Below are positions 23,801 through 35,717 of a DNA stretch of 64,000 nt, piece after piece. Each line of letters starts with the position of its first letter. The first letter of the stretch is position 1. The position numbers were made by a program, and so were the translations under genes. The notes beneath the pieces are model-generated. The model did not search any database and had not been told where the DNA came from. It saw only the letters and a program-made list of their open reading frames with translations. Origin of the DNA: Xestospongia muta (taxonomy: Eukaryota; Porifera; Demospongiae; Haplosclerida; Petrosiidae); NCBI GenBank assembly GCA_963693285.1, contig OY848925.1, positions 3,016,932-3,080,931 on the forward strand, in the 5' to 3' direction.

Positions 23801-26800
23801 TTGTGCTGTGATGTAGAATTTTGTAATTTAGTATTATCCTTCTCTGCTTCTTTTGTAGGTTCCTTACAAGGTGGAATATAGTTCACTGGAGTTGTTTGAC
23901 CCATGGAATGAGTAAACACATCATGTGACTTGACTTTTTTTGACCTCTTGCGATTTTTCTTTCGCTTACTACAATCTTCTTCATGTGTTTCAACCATCAC
24001 TGAAGTCCCCTTATCAGGATTGTAGGTTGATGTTTCTTGTGTTGTACATATATTATCACTTGTAGTTAGCTTTTTGTGAGTCTCATGTGATGAAAGTAAA
24101 CTTGAAGCAGGCAGCTTTCTCTTCAAAAGTGATCCATTATTTCTTGTGTAACTAAACTGTACTGCTTCTTTAGTTTCGTGAGCCAGATCCAACTCTTGTG
24201 ACACTTCTGCATCTTTTGGTGAACAAAGATTCGAAAGTGTTTCTTTTCTTTTTGCTTGTAAATCAAATACAGGCCATGGATTATACTCTTCATTTGGTTC
24301 TAGTCCTGTATTAGAGGGTGGCTGTATTGATGACATTGATGTTGATGGTTTTAACACTAGTTCACTCTGAGCTTTTGGTACTTTTATTCCCATTGTTATA
24401 CTCTGACTTCGAAATAATTCCATTATTTCTAAACAATTAAGTGACAATTACATTAATTAAGATATTCAAAAGAAAATTTTACCATTGCATTGTCGGTTTC
24501 TACGAATTTTTTGAAGTTGACTTCTAACTTTGGAATATTTGTTTTTAAGGCGATCTGGAACAACAAAGACATTATCTAACAGGCACCTAGTAATAAATTC
24601 TTTCCAACACCATTTTGGTTCATCCATTGTAGCTTCAGACATCATCAGAACTAAAGGATTACCAACAGCTACAACTAGAGATCTTGCTCTTGTAATTGCT
24701 GTGTTAAATACAGCTGGATGACAGAAACTCTTTAGTTGATCAAATGGTCTTCCAGATAACTCTAAACTCTCTGAAGTACTAATGAATAAAAGTGAATACT
24801 CTTGACCTATATGGAATTTATGATATATTTTTTAATAATAAAAAATAATTTATTTAAATTAACCTTGCATTTGATAGCTGGTACGAATACTGATTCCTCT
24901 CAAACACTCATAGTCACTAGTTTCATATATTCCTCTGCGAATGCAATTAACCTATGGAAAACATGCATTTTTTGGAGTATTTATTATGCAGCATATTTAC
25001 CTGACTTAAACTAGCTGTCATAATACAGACATCTTCAATGTCCCATCCTTCATACTTTAACAATTGATTCACCTCATGAAGAATTAAGGAGGCTTCATAT
25101 GGATTTTCTGGATTAACAGGAATGTCATTATCAAAACTAGAACAAATAAATTTAAGAGGGTATGAGCAAGCAGGATGACATTTAGTAACAGCTCGTGGTA
25201 CTAAAGCTGATTTATAGAACAAAGTTGAAGGTAGTTCCAGAAGATCAGGATGACAACGATAGTTGCATGTTAATGAGACAGCGTAGTTGAGTGCTGAGCC
25301 ACCAAATCTCTCATATTGATTGTGTAGTCTCTCAAGTAATGACACTCCTAAACCATACTGTTGAGGCCCATCACCTAGTACAACAAGTTTGGGACCAACC
25401 TAATATTTAAATTTCATAATCATGAGCAAAATAATCAATCATTATCCACTTACCTGTTGACTGTCACCAGCTATTATAATACGTGTGTCTTTATTTGCCA
25501 TAAGAAGTGGTGCAATAGTCTCTGGTTCTCTTGTTTGTGCTCCTTCATCAATGAGAATATGTGTAAAATAATCTTTAGGAACAGTTCCAGACATTCTTAA
25601 TGCACCACCACATGTAGTAACAATGACAAGATAATGTTTGCTGTGGTATTTCTGAAAGCTAACCCTAAAGTCAATAGCATTGATAACTTGCCAATCTCGT
25701 TTGGCTTGGTAACGACTGCTGGTGACACGGACAACTTCAACATCCCATGGATTTTGTTCATCTTTAATCATTTTCATAAAGTACTCTTTCATAAAGATAT
25801 CTGCAGAGTCTTGTTGATAACAGCAAATAAGAACACGACCTGCTATATGTTTGTCTTTACACTCATGAATGATGCATCTTGTGGCGACTGCTAAGAGACG
25901 AGTCTTGCCACAACCAAATGGACCAGGTATTAAAACAGGAGCTGATGATCGACTAAAGAGCATTGTTTGAAGACCACGAAATTGACCATCATCCAATTTT
26001 AGTTGAGTGTATGGTGCCTTTGGTATTCGACAAAGATCGAGGCCTTCACTAAAGTCTTCTTGATTAGGAATAATTCTCTTTAAAGCATCAACATTGTCTG
26101 CTATTTGACTAACAGTAATATTTAAATCATTGAAATATGAGTGCTTTACTTCAAACTTTACTGAAAATTTTAGGCCATCTAATTCAGAAGGAAATATGCC
26201 TTCATTTTCCTTATCAAAACCAATGTATAAGCTATCATTAACTGTATTGTAATTGCAACTCAGAAACTCAACTTTGCATGTGATATAAGGCTTAGAAAAT
26301 ATGGTGATGGTTGCGTGACTACTAGCCTGGAGAGCATATGCTATTTGACTTGTACTCATTCCCTCAATGTAGGCATACGAGCTATATTCTTCAATTGGTC
26401 TCCTGCGTGATGGGATATCTCGCTTGCTAATAGGAATAACTCTGTATTGACCATCACATCTATAAGAGTATGCATGTTAATATAGAGACTATATAATAAA
26501 TCACATACTTTGCTTTGAGGACTTCAACATGTTCTTCTTCTTCATAATAAAGCAAAGCTCTATATTTTCGTCTGTAGTTTTCCAAAGTAACTGGCAGCAT
26601 CATGTCTTCTTCGGGTGGAGGATGTTTCTGTCTTTTCCAATATGTATCCCAAACTGGAAAAGTCTGTGGTGAATGCTGGACAGTGTGATGACTAGGTTGG
26701 CTGGAGTTCACTTTGGCTGGTGATGATGTGGCCTGCAATACGACAGTATTGTCCTAATAATTGTTATTAATAATATTCATGACAGGATATAATATGCAAT

Positions 26801-27283
26801 GAATATTGGTAATATCAAACAAGATGAAAGTATACTTACTTGAAGTTTTGAATATTTTGGCAATTTATCAATATCTGGCTCTAGTCTTCTATAGCTAGCA
26901 GAAGCGTTCACACGAACATCACTATCAAAAGAACTGTACTGCTGCGGTTTTTGTCTTCCTCCAGGTGGATACCGTTCATCTCTTAAAAGTGTATTCCAAA
27001 CATTTTTCTCGGCTTCACTATGAGCATAAGTACATTTTGGATAGAACCTACAGGTGCCTCCATCATAGCATTTTCGAAAAAATCTTGGAGGACGGAACTC
27101 AGCTGGCATAGGTCTGATTTTGACCAAAGTACCACAATCCTTAGTTACTAGTACATTGTCGTGTTGTCTGTGCTCTAGTTTTGACCTGCACTTCAATCTT
27201 AAAAGTGAAACATCACTAGGATTCCTCTCGTGGCAGCGGCGACAAACTTCAGTTGCTATTTGTCTCGGACTGACATACGCCAT
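15790..27283 (-). CDS. HELZ2-like triple-helicase/RNB exoribonuclease, copy B
   Basis: This is the tandem paralogue of copy A with the same exon order and domain order: CCCH-type N-terminus, SF1 helicase, linker, SF1 helicase, RNB, SF1 helicase. The start is the ATG at 27,283 (MAYVSPRQIATEV). Motifs include GPFGCGKT, GSFGTGKT and GPPGTGKS, two DEGAQ boxes and one DECG box, and RNB DPPGAKDLDDA with HFTSPIRRY. Motif VI of module 1 reads NTAITRARSL, so Lys is replaced by Arg. The RNB and C-terminal halves are almost identical to copy A, whereas helicases 1 and 2 and the linker are strongly diverged. The linker carries a basic cluster absent from copy A. The frame looks intact. Role by family: RNA unwinding coupled to 3'-5' decay; nuclear or cytoplasmic location is unknown. 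Confidence 0.9.
19230..20520 (-). other. copy B RNB exoribonuclease domain
   Basis: DPPGAKDLDDAISL near 20,400-20,450 and HFTSPIRRYFDLL near 19,420-19,460 are unchanged from copy A. A few clustered differences occur near 20,130-20,290 (around VHMLPHNIITQS), while the rest is nearly identical. Confidence 0.88.
21500..23370 (-). other. copy B helicase module 2
   Basis: GSFGTGKT and LDEGAQSREPE lie in the exon 22,333-23,370. NYRCH lies in the exon ending near 21,845. A short exon near 21,722-21,795 follows, then GREFEAIFLST and NTALTRAKSL at the start of the giant exon. Confidence 0.83.
23425..24430 (-). other. copy B linker with basic cluster
   Basis: This low-complexity linker is longer than in copy A and hardly alignable with it until the lead-in of module 2. 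It contains KRKKNRKRSKKVK, a nuclear-localisation-like basic run, and many Ser, Thr and Pro residues. Confidence 0.65.
24485..26459 (-). other. copy B helicase module 1
   Basis: The main exon 25,454-26,459 has GPFGCGKT, DEGAQTREPE and IIAGDSQQV. The next exons carry NYRCH (near 25,250-25,265) and NTAITRARSL (near 24,670-24,700). The lead-in exon is 26,509-26,732. By eye about half the residues match copy A, much less than in the RNB region. Confidence 0.83.
26840..27283 (-). other. copy B exon 1: Cys/His-rich and CCCH zinc-finger domain
   Basis: It contains CRRCHERNPSD and the C-x5-C-x5-C-x3-H finger CYDGGTCRFYPKCTYAH. It is colinear with copy A exon 1 and ends at a GTAAGTATA donor. Spacing of the first finger Cys is C-x5-C here against a CC-containing stretch in copy A. 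Confidence 0.75.
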
Positions 27284-27361
27284 TTTCAGTGTAATTACTG
27301 CGTAAGTTGAAGATCGTACAATTATAAACGCTAAAGTGATTATGAATATAATCTTCCGTGC
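27284..27361. promoter_or_regulatory. shared divergent promoter between helicase copy B and the WD40 gene
   Basis: Only about 80 bp separate the helicase ATG (27,283) from the first conserved leader exon of the plus-strand WD40 gene (donor near 27,403). The same spacing and leader/donor are kept upstream of copy A (13,811-13,922). I see no clear TATA box. The call rests on geometry and conservation between the two copies. Confidence 0.5.
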
Positions 27362-30300
27362 GATGAATATCACACTATCGTTCCTGGAGAAAAGCTATCT
27401 CCCAGTAAGACTGTCTTCTTAGTGTCACGTTCCTTCTTGGGCATTCAGTCATGAATACTAAGGTACATTCCTCTAATCCTTCTTATAAACTTGAAATGCT
27501 GACTAATGCTGTACTGTCATATTATAATGTACACTATACGTTTATATACTGGTATATATGAAGATACATTGTCCATTATTGTTTTACTATCCTGTCATGT
27601 GATAGGTGGGCCGAACAATCAAGAATTATTACTAAGTATTTAATTACATTACTGATGTCATAGTATTATCGAACAGTCATAACCCTCATGAGCATCTGAC
27701 CATATAGTGACAACCTTATAGGTAATACATGTTGTACTAACATACTGACTAATAGTTTGTATGTTTACAGCAATGAGGTCACTGTACAAGATTATTCATT
27801 GCTTACAGGAAATGTCATACCCAGCCTTAAAATCATAAATGCTGGAGAGGGTGGGGCTAAGTTTGCAGGTGGTGATTCAAAAATGGCTAAACATATATTT
27901 TCAATCTCTTTACAATCACCTACTTCAGTAGCTCAGAGGGGGTACCTTCAACCACAGACAACATGGTATGCCATATCAATTTCTTTAGCAAGTGTTAAAT
28001 GTCTTTTACTCTATACATCTATATTTGTTAATTTAGTTTTACAGAGTCTGATGTGTTCTGTTGTGAACTAAATCCTGCTGGAGATATGATAGCTTCTTCA
28101 CTCTCAGATGGATCAGTTATGGTGTGTTCATGTATTTATAGTCAAATATAGTACACAGTACAAAAAACTAACTATGAGGTCAAACCCCACCCCCAAAGTT
28201 TCCACTGTCTTATGATCTCTTTTGGTATTTGACTTCTGCTTGTCTCATAGTTAATATGATTAAGTAATAGTGATTACCTCATATCTAGTAACAGAGTACT
28301 TAGAATGACTCTTTGTGAACTCAGCAATGAGCATATACTATACTTATTCACTAAGGCTTATGAATGCTTATAATGTCATTATTGTGAGAAATATTGTTAT
28401 CAAAACAACTATAATCTTTATTATCATAACCAATACAACTATTATCCCATATTTGAAAGCTATCATAAGATATTATTGTTTTATATAACACAGTATAGAA
28501 TATTTGTTTTATATTCCCAGGTATTTGAAACTCAGACAGGTTCTCTGGTATATAAACTACCTCTCCCATCACTTCAAGAGAAATTGCCAGCCACTGCCAT
28601 CAGATTCAAACCTGTAGACACTTCAGGACTTCAAAATGTGGCATTAGTAACATGTAAGATAAGAAGTCATAGAATATGGAATTCTTTTGATAATAATTGA
28701 CTATATAGTCCAATTGAACTAATTAGTAATAACTATCCTATATCAAAGTAACATGACTTTGTAATTAGCTTTTTTTCTGTGTGTCACTAACAACAAAGTT
28801 ATTGATCTATAATAACAATGATACAGGTTGTTATTATTACTATAGACTCATCTGGTCATGTTCATCAATGGCATATCAGTACTGGGAAGAGCCTTACTAT
28901 AGCCACAGAGAAGAGACAGACATTAGCTGCTGTCTATGCTCCTGATGCCTCAACATTTACTACATCTGGTTCTGATTGTAAACTACTAGTATATGATTCA
29001 TCTACTGGTAAATGTCAGATAACACTTGAAGCAAGGTGAGTCCTTTATATAATAAACCAGTAGAAGAGAAATTAGAGAATAAAATTCTTCTGATTTAAAG
29101 TTTCTTTTCACCTTATTATTGTTCTCTTGTTGTTTAAGGTGATATTGTTGCTACCTTATGAGGGCATTTAGTGTTATACAATGTTCCCAAAATTAGTATA
29201 ACTTAATTTGTTTTACAAGTATATTACACATTATACTAAGAGAGACAGGAGTATAATGTTATTATAGCGCATATTGTTAGATATTCTTCAGATAATTCAA
29301 TTCCCTAGGGAACAAATAAAATTACATCCATACATATAGGACATTGGGAGTGTATCGTAGCTAATTAGCTTGATACTTATAGTTCTGGGATAATTGGTTA
29401 TGGCTTCTTTGGCATGTGTAACAAGCCATCGTTTCTTTAGTTACCTGTTAATATAATACAGTATTATGACAATACTTGATATCATGTCTACCATTATTTG
29501 ACTTTCAGAAATTATGTATTTCATTTTTAGCTCCGATCTAACAACAATGGATGGTCATATGAATCGTGTCTTTGCTCTACGATACCATCCATCTAATCCT
29601 AATCTATTAGTGTCTGCAGGATGGGATGATACTGTACAGTTCTGGGACACAAGAGTTGTTCATTCCATTAGGTATATTGCTGTGTCATTTGTTATTGTCA
29701 TAATATGTGTGTATTACCATATTAGGAAGTTGTCTGGCCCACACATCTGTGGTGACTCATTGGATATTGAACCATTAACATTCAATATTGTGACTGGTTC
29801 CTGGAGATATCACACACCATTAGAAGTACGTATAGCTATAGTACACAGTAGAGACATGTACTATAACACTGTGCATGCATATACACTATGTATGTTATTA
29901 TTGGGAATTACCAGAGAAATACCATAATCATACATACTAGTGTGTACCATACTTTATTACTGTTATTGTCTCTATGCCAAAAGGGGAAGTTGACTAATTC
30001 GTGTTAATTTTTGGACTACTACTATTCCATAATTGGATGTTTATTACTTACTGTATAGATATGGGACTTTGATTCTGGTAAATTGCTGTCTCCAATTCTA
30101 TGTTGCTCTGGTACAAAGGTTAGTTTAATTAGTTCACAAATTACTTTATAAATATGTTGAGCTGGTAGTCTAGTGTTGCAACAAATTGCTTGCTTTATCA
30201 TTTGTTTAAATAACTATTCATAAACAGATTTGTCAGTTGACTAGTTCCTTTTCTAAGAACACAAAAAAGCTGAAATGAAACAGATTTGTTTGACTGTTAA

Positions 30301-33057
30301 GCAGTATTGAAGCAATTTATATGATACAAATGTTTTACTTTAAAATTCAGCTCTAGCTATTTAGCTTATAATTACTGTTTAAACTAAAGCTATTATAGAT
30401 CAATTCAAGTGTTTGCTTTCTGGTAGCCATCTTAACTGAAAAATGTTTCAAAATGTATTTTATAATGATTTATTAACTTGTACGTTTAATTAGATATTGA
30501 TAATATGTCTTTCAATATCATTTTAAGGCTAGATCAGTCAATTATTATGAAACCTTTTATGTCATAACACTGTCAGAATTATATTGTGCAGTAGGAAGAT
30601 TTACAATTATAAAACAATAATCTATTTAAAGCAATGACTGCCAGTCAGCAACACTTATATTAATAGGAGATTAGTATCAATATATATTGCACTATATAAT
30701 GTTATTGTCCTAGTTTATATAGTGTGTATTATAAGTCATGTCAAAATTACTCACAGAAAAAATTGTCTTTGCTACATGTAGGAAATAACATAATATCAAG
30801 TTTAGTTCAGTATTAATTTAGTTTAGGAGTTTGACTAATTAAATTAACTTGTATGACTTGACTGCAAAGCCACAATATTGGGTGTGACAGATCAAAGACT
30901 CTTTGTTCTAACATTAAAAAGATGGACAGTATACTTTAATAGATGTGAAAACTATACCCTAGAATCTAACCTTTGAATCTAACTGTATTAACTTCATAAT
31001 GATGCTTGAAGCACGGTCAACAAGATGATTTTTAATAGTAGTCTTGTCCTTTATATGCAAAGGGTCTATGGCTAGTATTATATCCAATCCATGTAGGTAT
31101 CAATACACATATTCAATATACTATAGGTACTTCCAATGTACTATAGTTACTTATACACACATCCAATTTACTGTAGGTACTTCTACACATATCCAATGTG
31201 CTATAGTTACTTATACACACATCCAATCTACTGTAGGTACTTCTACACATATCCAATGTACTATAGTTACTTATACACATATCCAATGTACTATAGTTAC
31301 TTATACACAAATCCAATGTACTATAGGTACTTATACACATATCCAATGTACTATAGTTACTTATACACATATCCAATCTACTGTAGGTACTTATACATAT
31401 ATCTAATATACTATAGGTAATTCTATACATATCCAATATACTATAGGTATTTATACACATTAGGTCTTTTTAGTTCATATTTCTTATGACGTTATTGGCA
31501 CAAATAGAATTACTTTGAGTTGTGAGCAATTAATATCAAAGGGTTAATAATTCACAGGTTCTCTCTTATTGTCTTACAGCTCTATTCTACATGTTGGTTG
31601 AGTGACAGATATGTATTGGTTGGTGGCTCACAAAGACACTGTAGCTCTGTAATAGATATTGACAATGATACTGTGAGTTACTATGCACATGCTTATAACT
31701 ACATGTACCCTTAATTACATGTGTTGATGTTTAAATTACACATCAATCTACAAGTGTTATGTCTAAGTATAACATTTCCTTTTTACAACTTCATTTTGAA
31801 TGTTATGCACTGTGATGTTTTTGATGTGAAGGTGGAAACAGCTACCATTAATATTTGTTATATAGACACATATAATATGACAATACTATCTATATATGTA
31901 CATGTATGGTATATGTGTGTACAAACAATATAATGTCAGGTGTTTCTCCTACACATCAAAAACACCAATTTAGTGTATTGAGCCTAATATTTAGGGTTTA
32001 TTGCTTATCCTAGAGGTAACCTTACAACTCAGCCTACAGTATATGTTTCAATGCACTACTTGTATTTATAAATTGTGTATAGGTTGTACATAATATGGTA
32101 GAGGTCTCCATTATATTAACTAGCCAAGGGCCAAAGTCATGAGGTTTATAAATGCCATAGAGACAGACACCAAGTTATGTAAGTGACATAGTAACTTGTT
32201 TAGCAGTACTAATACTATAAAAGAACTTGCTCTTCAATTGAGTAATCTAATGAGACAACTGCTAATCGAGAACTAAGTTAATTTTTACGGTAGCCCTAAG
32301 CAACACTCTTGTTTTCGTTTAAGCTTGATATCTTCTACTTTCAATGTGATACAGTAATAACACTTATCTACTCATGTAGATATATTGAATTATTGAAGAC
32401 TTTCCATTACAAGAAATCAAAACACAGATATTACCTTTAATCGTGTTTTCATGTTCATGTTTGTGATTGCAATGCATGTGTTACTTTAAAAAATGTGGAG
32501 CGTGAGTATCATGAACCATGTCTTTGAATCAAGTGTCAGTGATATGTTTCTAGCTGGGTTGGGTTCCCGATTGGTTGTATATAGAAAAATTTGTCCTTTG
32601 TAGAGTGCTTTTACTAACATTTCAAAATGCTCTGATTATGCTAGAATAAAGATCTATTACAACTACAGCTCATCACATTATTTGCTGTTCGCTATACTAA
32701 TGAAATAAAATGACAATGCCTTTAGTATAGGTCTATAAGTATTAGTACAGGTGCAGAAGTGATTTATAGACCTCCAATGGAACAATCTGATGGGTCAATT
32801 TACTACATGCATGGTTAAAGACTATTGACTATATTATTAATTGATAGTGTGATTAAAGAACTTTATGATACAGTCCTTTGTTACTTCTGTAGGTTATAGA
32901 TGAATTAAATGATCTCTCAGCTGGTGTATACAGTGTCCATCACAACAAGAACACCAAGATGGCAGCCATTGCCAGTGGAACCAAAATTTATTTGTGTCCA
33001 ATGTCCCTCTCACATGCCAAGACCACACCTACTTTCATAACTGAGTATGAGAAATAA
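27362..33057 (+). CDS. WD40-repeat protein
   Basis: Multi-exon plus-strand gene. Exons end at clear GT/AG sites: about 27,771-27,968, 28,030-28,122, 28,522-28,653, 28,849-29,036, 29,531-29,671, 29,726-29,826, 30,060-30,119, 31,581-31,673 and 32,894-33,057. WD-type blades are visible: LSDGSVMVFETQTG, SSGHVHQWHISTGK, SGSDCKLLVYDSSTGK, SAGWDDTVQFWDTR and IWDFDSGK. The protein is therefore a beta-propeller scaffold; its partner is unknown. The coding start is uncertain. The conserved leader exon at 27,362-27,403 does not join in frame to the next exon, so it may be 5' UTR, and the Met at 27,883 (MAKHIFSISLQ) is the safest start. It is divergent to helicase copy B. Confidence 0.85.
31089..31456. 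repeat. 30-bp minisatellite in a WD40 gene intron
   Basis: About twelve copies of a unit near CCAATGTACTATAGTTACTT plus ATACACATAT occur with mild variation (TATAGTT/TGTAGGT). Because the 30-bp period is a multiple of three and lacks stops, several frames on both strands read open through it. These are not genes. Confidence 0.92.
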
Positions 33058-33432
33058 GTTTATATTCTTGTGGTATCCCGATCACTTATGTTATTTGACT
33101 CTAATTACATATTATAGACCCTATGATCATTTAATAAATGTTTGTCATTATAATGTTTTATGCATTATAACTGTTAACATTTTTAACAAATACTAAGAAT
33201 AATAATCTAGAAACCCTAATTTAAAATCTCTTCAAACTTTATTAAAGCTGCTATAAATATGCATATACTTGTGTTTTAATAAGTCTTGTTTTCAGCTTGC
33301 TACATGTTTCTGATGAAAGGTAATATCTATCTTGATTTATTGTAATGGAAAACTTTCAATAATGTTTCAGTACATGTACATGAGTAGATAAATGTTGTTA
33401 CTGTATCACATTGAAAGTAGGAGATATTAATA
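32329..33432. repeat. inverted repeat pair of about 105 bp flanking the last WD40 exon
   Basis: The sequence at about 32,329-32,438 (with CTACTTTCAATGTGATACAG) recurs as its reverse complement at about 33,318-33,432 (with CTGTATCACATTGAAAGTAG). The loop of about 880 bp contains the last coding exon. Similarity is high but imperfect. It may be two opposed copies of one small element. Confidence 0.8.
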
Positions 33433-33711
33433 TCTATGACTTGACAATATTATGATTATTATCATAGGTACATACTTTTAGTAGTAGTTCATTCAAACCA
33501 ATTATAAAAACTAAATGGATATAAGTTTATAAACTGAGTCAGTTGTTTTTGATTGAAGTAGAGACAAATCTCAAATTGAAAGTTAATATTTATTTCATGT
33601 ATTGATTGTTACGATAACAGCTTGTGTGAAACTACTTATAACTAGTTATCCTGCCACAGCAGTAGTACTACTCATTATTGGATTTGTGAACTTCTGAGAT
33701 TCAATCTCAGG
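33058..33711. other. intergenic spacer between WD40 and transporter genes
   Basis: Apart from the right arm of the inverted repeat (to about 33,432), only AT-rich sequence is visible. It presumably holds the 3' end of the WD40 transcript and the promoter of the transporter. No clear motif was recognised. Confidence 0.5.
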
Positions 33712-35232
33712 ATGCCTGTATCTAGTTCTGATTCATTTCCTAAAGGAGCCATTTTAACTATATTATGGCTCATGCTCATCACATTTTGTGACCCATCTAT
33801 TGTGGCAATTATAAAATATGATATGCCTACTCCGGTGGTAATCATTGGTCCACTACTCCTCTTTATACTGTATCTTGCACTACCAGTGATTGGTCTGTAT
33901 GCTGATATTAAGTGGGGACGTTTTGAAGTGGCTGTGGGCTGTTTATTAGTGAGTCTTCTTGTCACATTCTTATACATTCTGGAGAGTGTTCTAGTTATTA
34001 AGGGAATTTATAATTTCTATGTGTTCATACTAGCTCACAGTATATATCCGTTCTTTATAGTGGCACACAGAGGTTTCATTGTTATCATGCTATCAATTGG
34101 TACAGATCAGCTCATAGAGGGTTCTTCACAGCAACTCAGTTCCTTCATTTGGTGGAATTTTTGGTGCCTGTATTTTGGTTGGTTTGTCACAACACTTGTT
34201 GCTTGTAGCTTTCATTCTAAGGCTGAAGTCAATGGTTTGCTTTATCTCCGATGTATTCATTGCCTATGTCTTTTTATCATCTTATTCTCACTCTTAAAGT
34301 TTAAGAATTGGCTGATTCTCAATAGCACAACTGGCAATCCTATAATGCTCATTATTAAGGTTCTTAATTTTGCTCGAAAGAACAAATATCCTGGATATCG
34401 CTCAGCAATGACATACTGGCAAGAATTCCATCCATCACGTGTTGACCTAGCTAAAGATACATATGGTGGACCCTTCAAAGATGATGATGTTGAAAGTGTG
34501 AAGACATTTTTTCGTTTGTTCCTATTGTTGCTTTGTATTCTGTTACTTAATATTACAATTCAGCCACTTGGACGAACTCAAGAACAGAAGCAGACTATCT
34601 CTCAATGTCTTGTCACTTCATCATACTTCATACTTTATCTAGTAGTTCTTGTTTGTATACCACTTAAGCAGACATTCTTACAATGTAGTAAAACATTAAG
34701 ACTACATATGTTACAGCGTATTGGGTTTGGTATCATTGTTTTTTTGATTTCCAAAATCATCTTTACAAGTCTGGATTATGTTGTGACTCATTCTAATCCT
34801 AACATAACTTGTATTCTCACTAACACAACCCAAAAAGATGACAACTATATAAAAGCTCATTTAGTGTTTGTTATACCAGAAATTGTGGGTGCTGTAGGGG
34901 TCTTGTTTATTCTTCCCACTACTCTTGAGTTCATGTATGCACAGAGTCCTTACTCAATGCGAACATTGTTTATTGGAATGTTTATTGCTATGAAAGGAAT
35001 CTTTGATCTCATGGGTTGGGAACTATTAAGAATATTTTATTTACCATTCTTTACTGAAGTCAATCCAAGTTGTGAGTTTTACGTTTTCTTAGCGGATTGT
35101 TTGGTGGCACTTTTAAGTTTAATTCTGTTTATTTGTGTTGGCAAATGGTATAAACATCGTCAGAGACAACAGACTGGAAGATATGACAGCTCATTGGCAT
35201 CCTATCATCATTATGGTTCAGTAACCACTTAA
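33712..35232 (+). CDS. POT/PTR2-like major facilitator transporter
   Basis: Single-exon gene of 506 residues starting MPVSSSDSFPKG. Many hydrophobic segments of about 20 residues run throughout, with short charged loops, as in 12-TM major facilitator proteins. Segments resembling the proton-dependent oligopeptide transporter family are GLYADIKWGRFEVA after TM2 and IGTDQLIEGSSQQ followed by an aromatic TM (the family's GxDQ and FxxW(Y/F) region). A loop WQEFHPSRVDLAKDTYGG precedes a long helix. The usual ExxER motif of TM1 is not present (the region reads FCDPSIVAIIKY), so proton coupling may differ. The C-terminus is a short cytoplasmic tail rich in Arg, Tyr and Ser. The substrate is unknown. 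It may be a sponge-expanded, intronless (retroposed?) family member. Confidence 0.75.
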   Translation: MPVSSSDSFPKGAILTILWLMLITFCDPSIVAIIKYDMPTPVVIIGPLLLFILYLALPVIGLYADIKWGRFEVAVGCLLVSLLVTFLYILESVLVIKGIYNFYVFILAHSIYPFFIVAHRGFIVIMLSIGTDQLIEGSSQQLSSFIWWNFWCLYFGWFVTTLVACSFHSKAEVNGLLYLRCIHCLCLFIILFSLLKFKNWLILNSTTGNPIMLIIKVLNFARKNKYPGYRSAMTYWQEFHPSRVDLAKDTYGGPFKDDDVESVKTFFRLFLLLLCILLLNITIQPLGRTQEQKQTISQCLVTSSYFILYLVVLVCIPLKQTFLQCSKTLRLHMLQRIGFGIIVFLISKIIFTSLDYVVTHSNPNITCILTNTTQKDDNYIKAHLVFVIPEIVGAVGVLFILPTTLEFMYAQSPYSMRTLFIGMFIAMKGIFDLMGWELLRIFYLPFFTEVNPSCEFYVFLADCLVALLSLILFICVGKWYKHRQRQQTGRYDSSLASYHHYGSVTT

Positions 35233-35717
35233 TAACATCATAATACTTTTGTGAACACTTTTCTGTTAAAATTGTAGTGCATAAATTCTATAACACATTA
35301 GGTTGTGTGTATAACTTTGCTTGTGAATGGATCCTAGAGTAGATCCAGTAATATATAGTACATTTTGTTTTACAGTATATTCTAAAATGATTCTCTCAAA
35401 ATCACAACTCTACATATTCTATGAGCTCAGTCTCTTTCACTACAATACAATTTAAGATACATGTAACTAAGTACCAATCCGTAATATTGAAATTTGAGCA
35501 CATAAATTAGTAATTGCAGGAAAAACATTTATTTCTAAATTTTACAGTAGATCTCTCTGTTATGATACTAACATAATGACAGTTCATAATTATTATTGGA
35601 AATAAAATATCAAATTAAGAGGTAAATACAGTAGTTTTAAAATGATAACAATTTTTATTAAAGTTATATTACATGAATGATGAGATATGGTAGAAATAAA
35701 ATAGTGATAATGTTACG
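35233..35717. other. convergent 3' spacer
   Basis: This lies between the stop of the transporter (plus) and the probable last exon of the FHA gene (minus). It is AT-rich, with AATAAA-like signals on both strands (for example near 35,600 and 35,690). Nothing else was recognised. Confidence 0.5.

Noticed and set aside
31044..31460. Overlapping open frames on both strands encoding Tyr/Thr-rich repeats
   Set aside because: They are by-products of a stop-free 30-bp tandem repeat inside an intron.
34257..34478. Minus-strand frame inside the transporter
   Set aside because: Shadow of the plus-strand gene; no family resemblance or splice logic.
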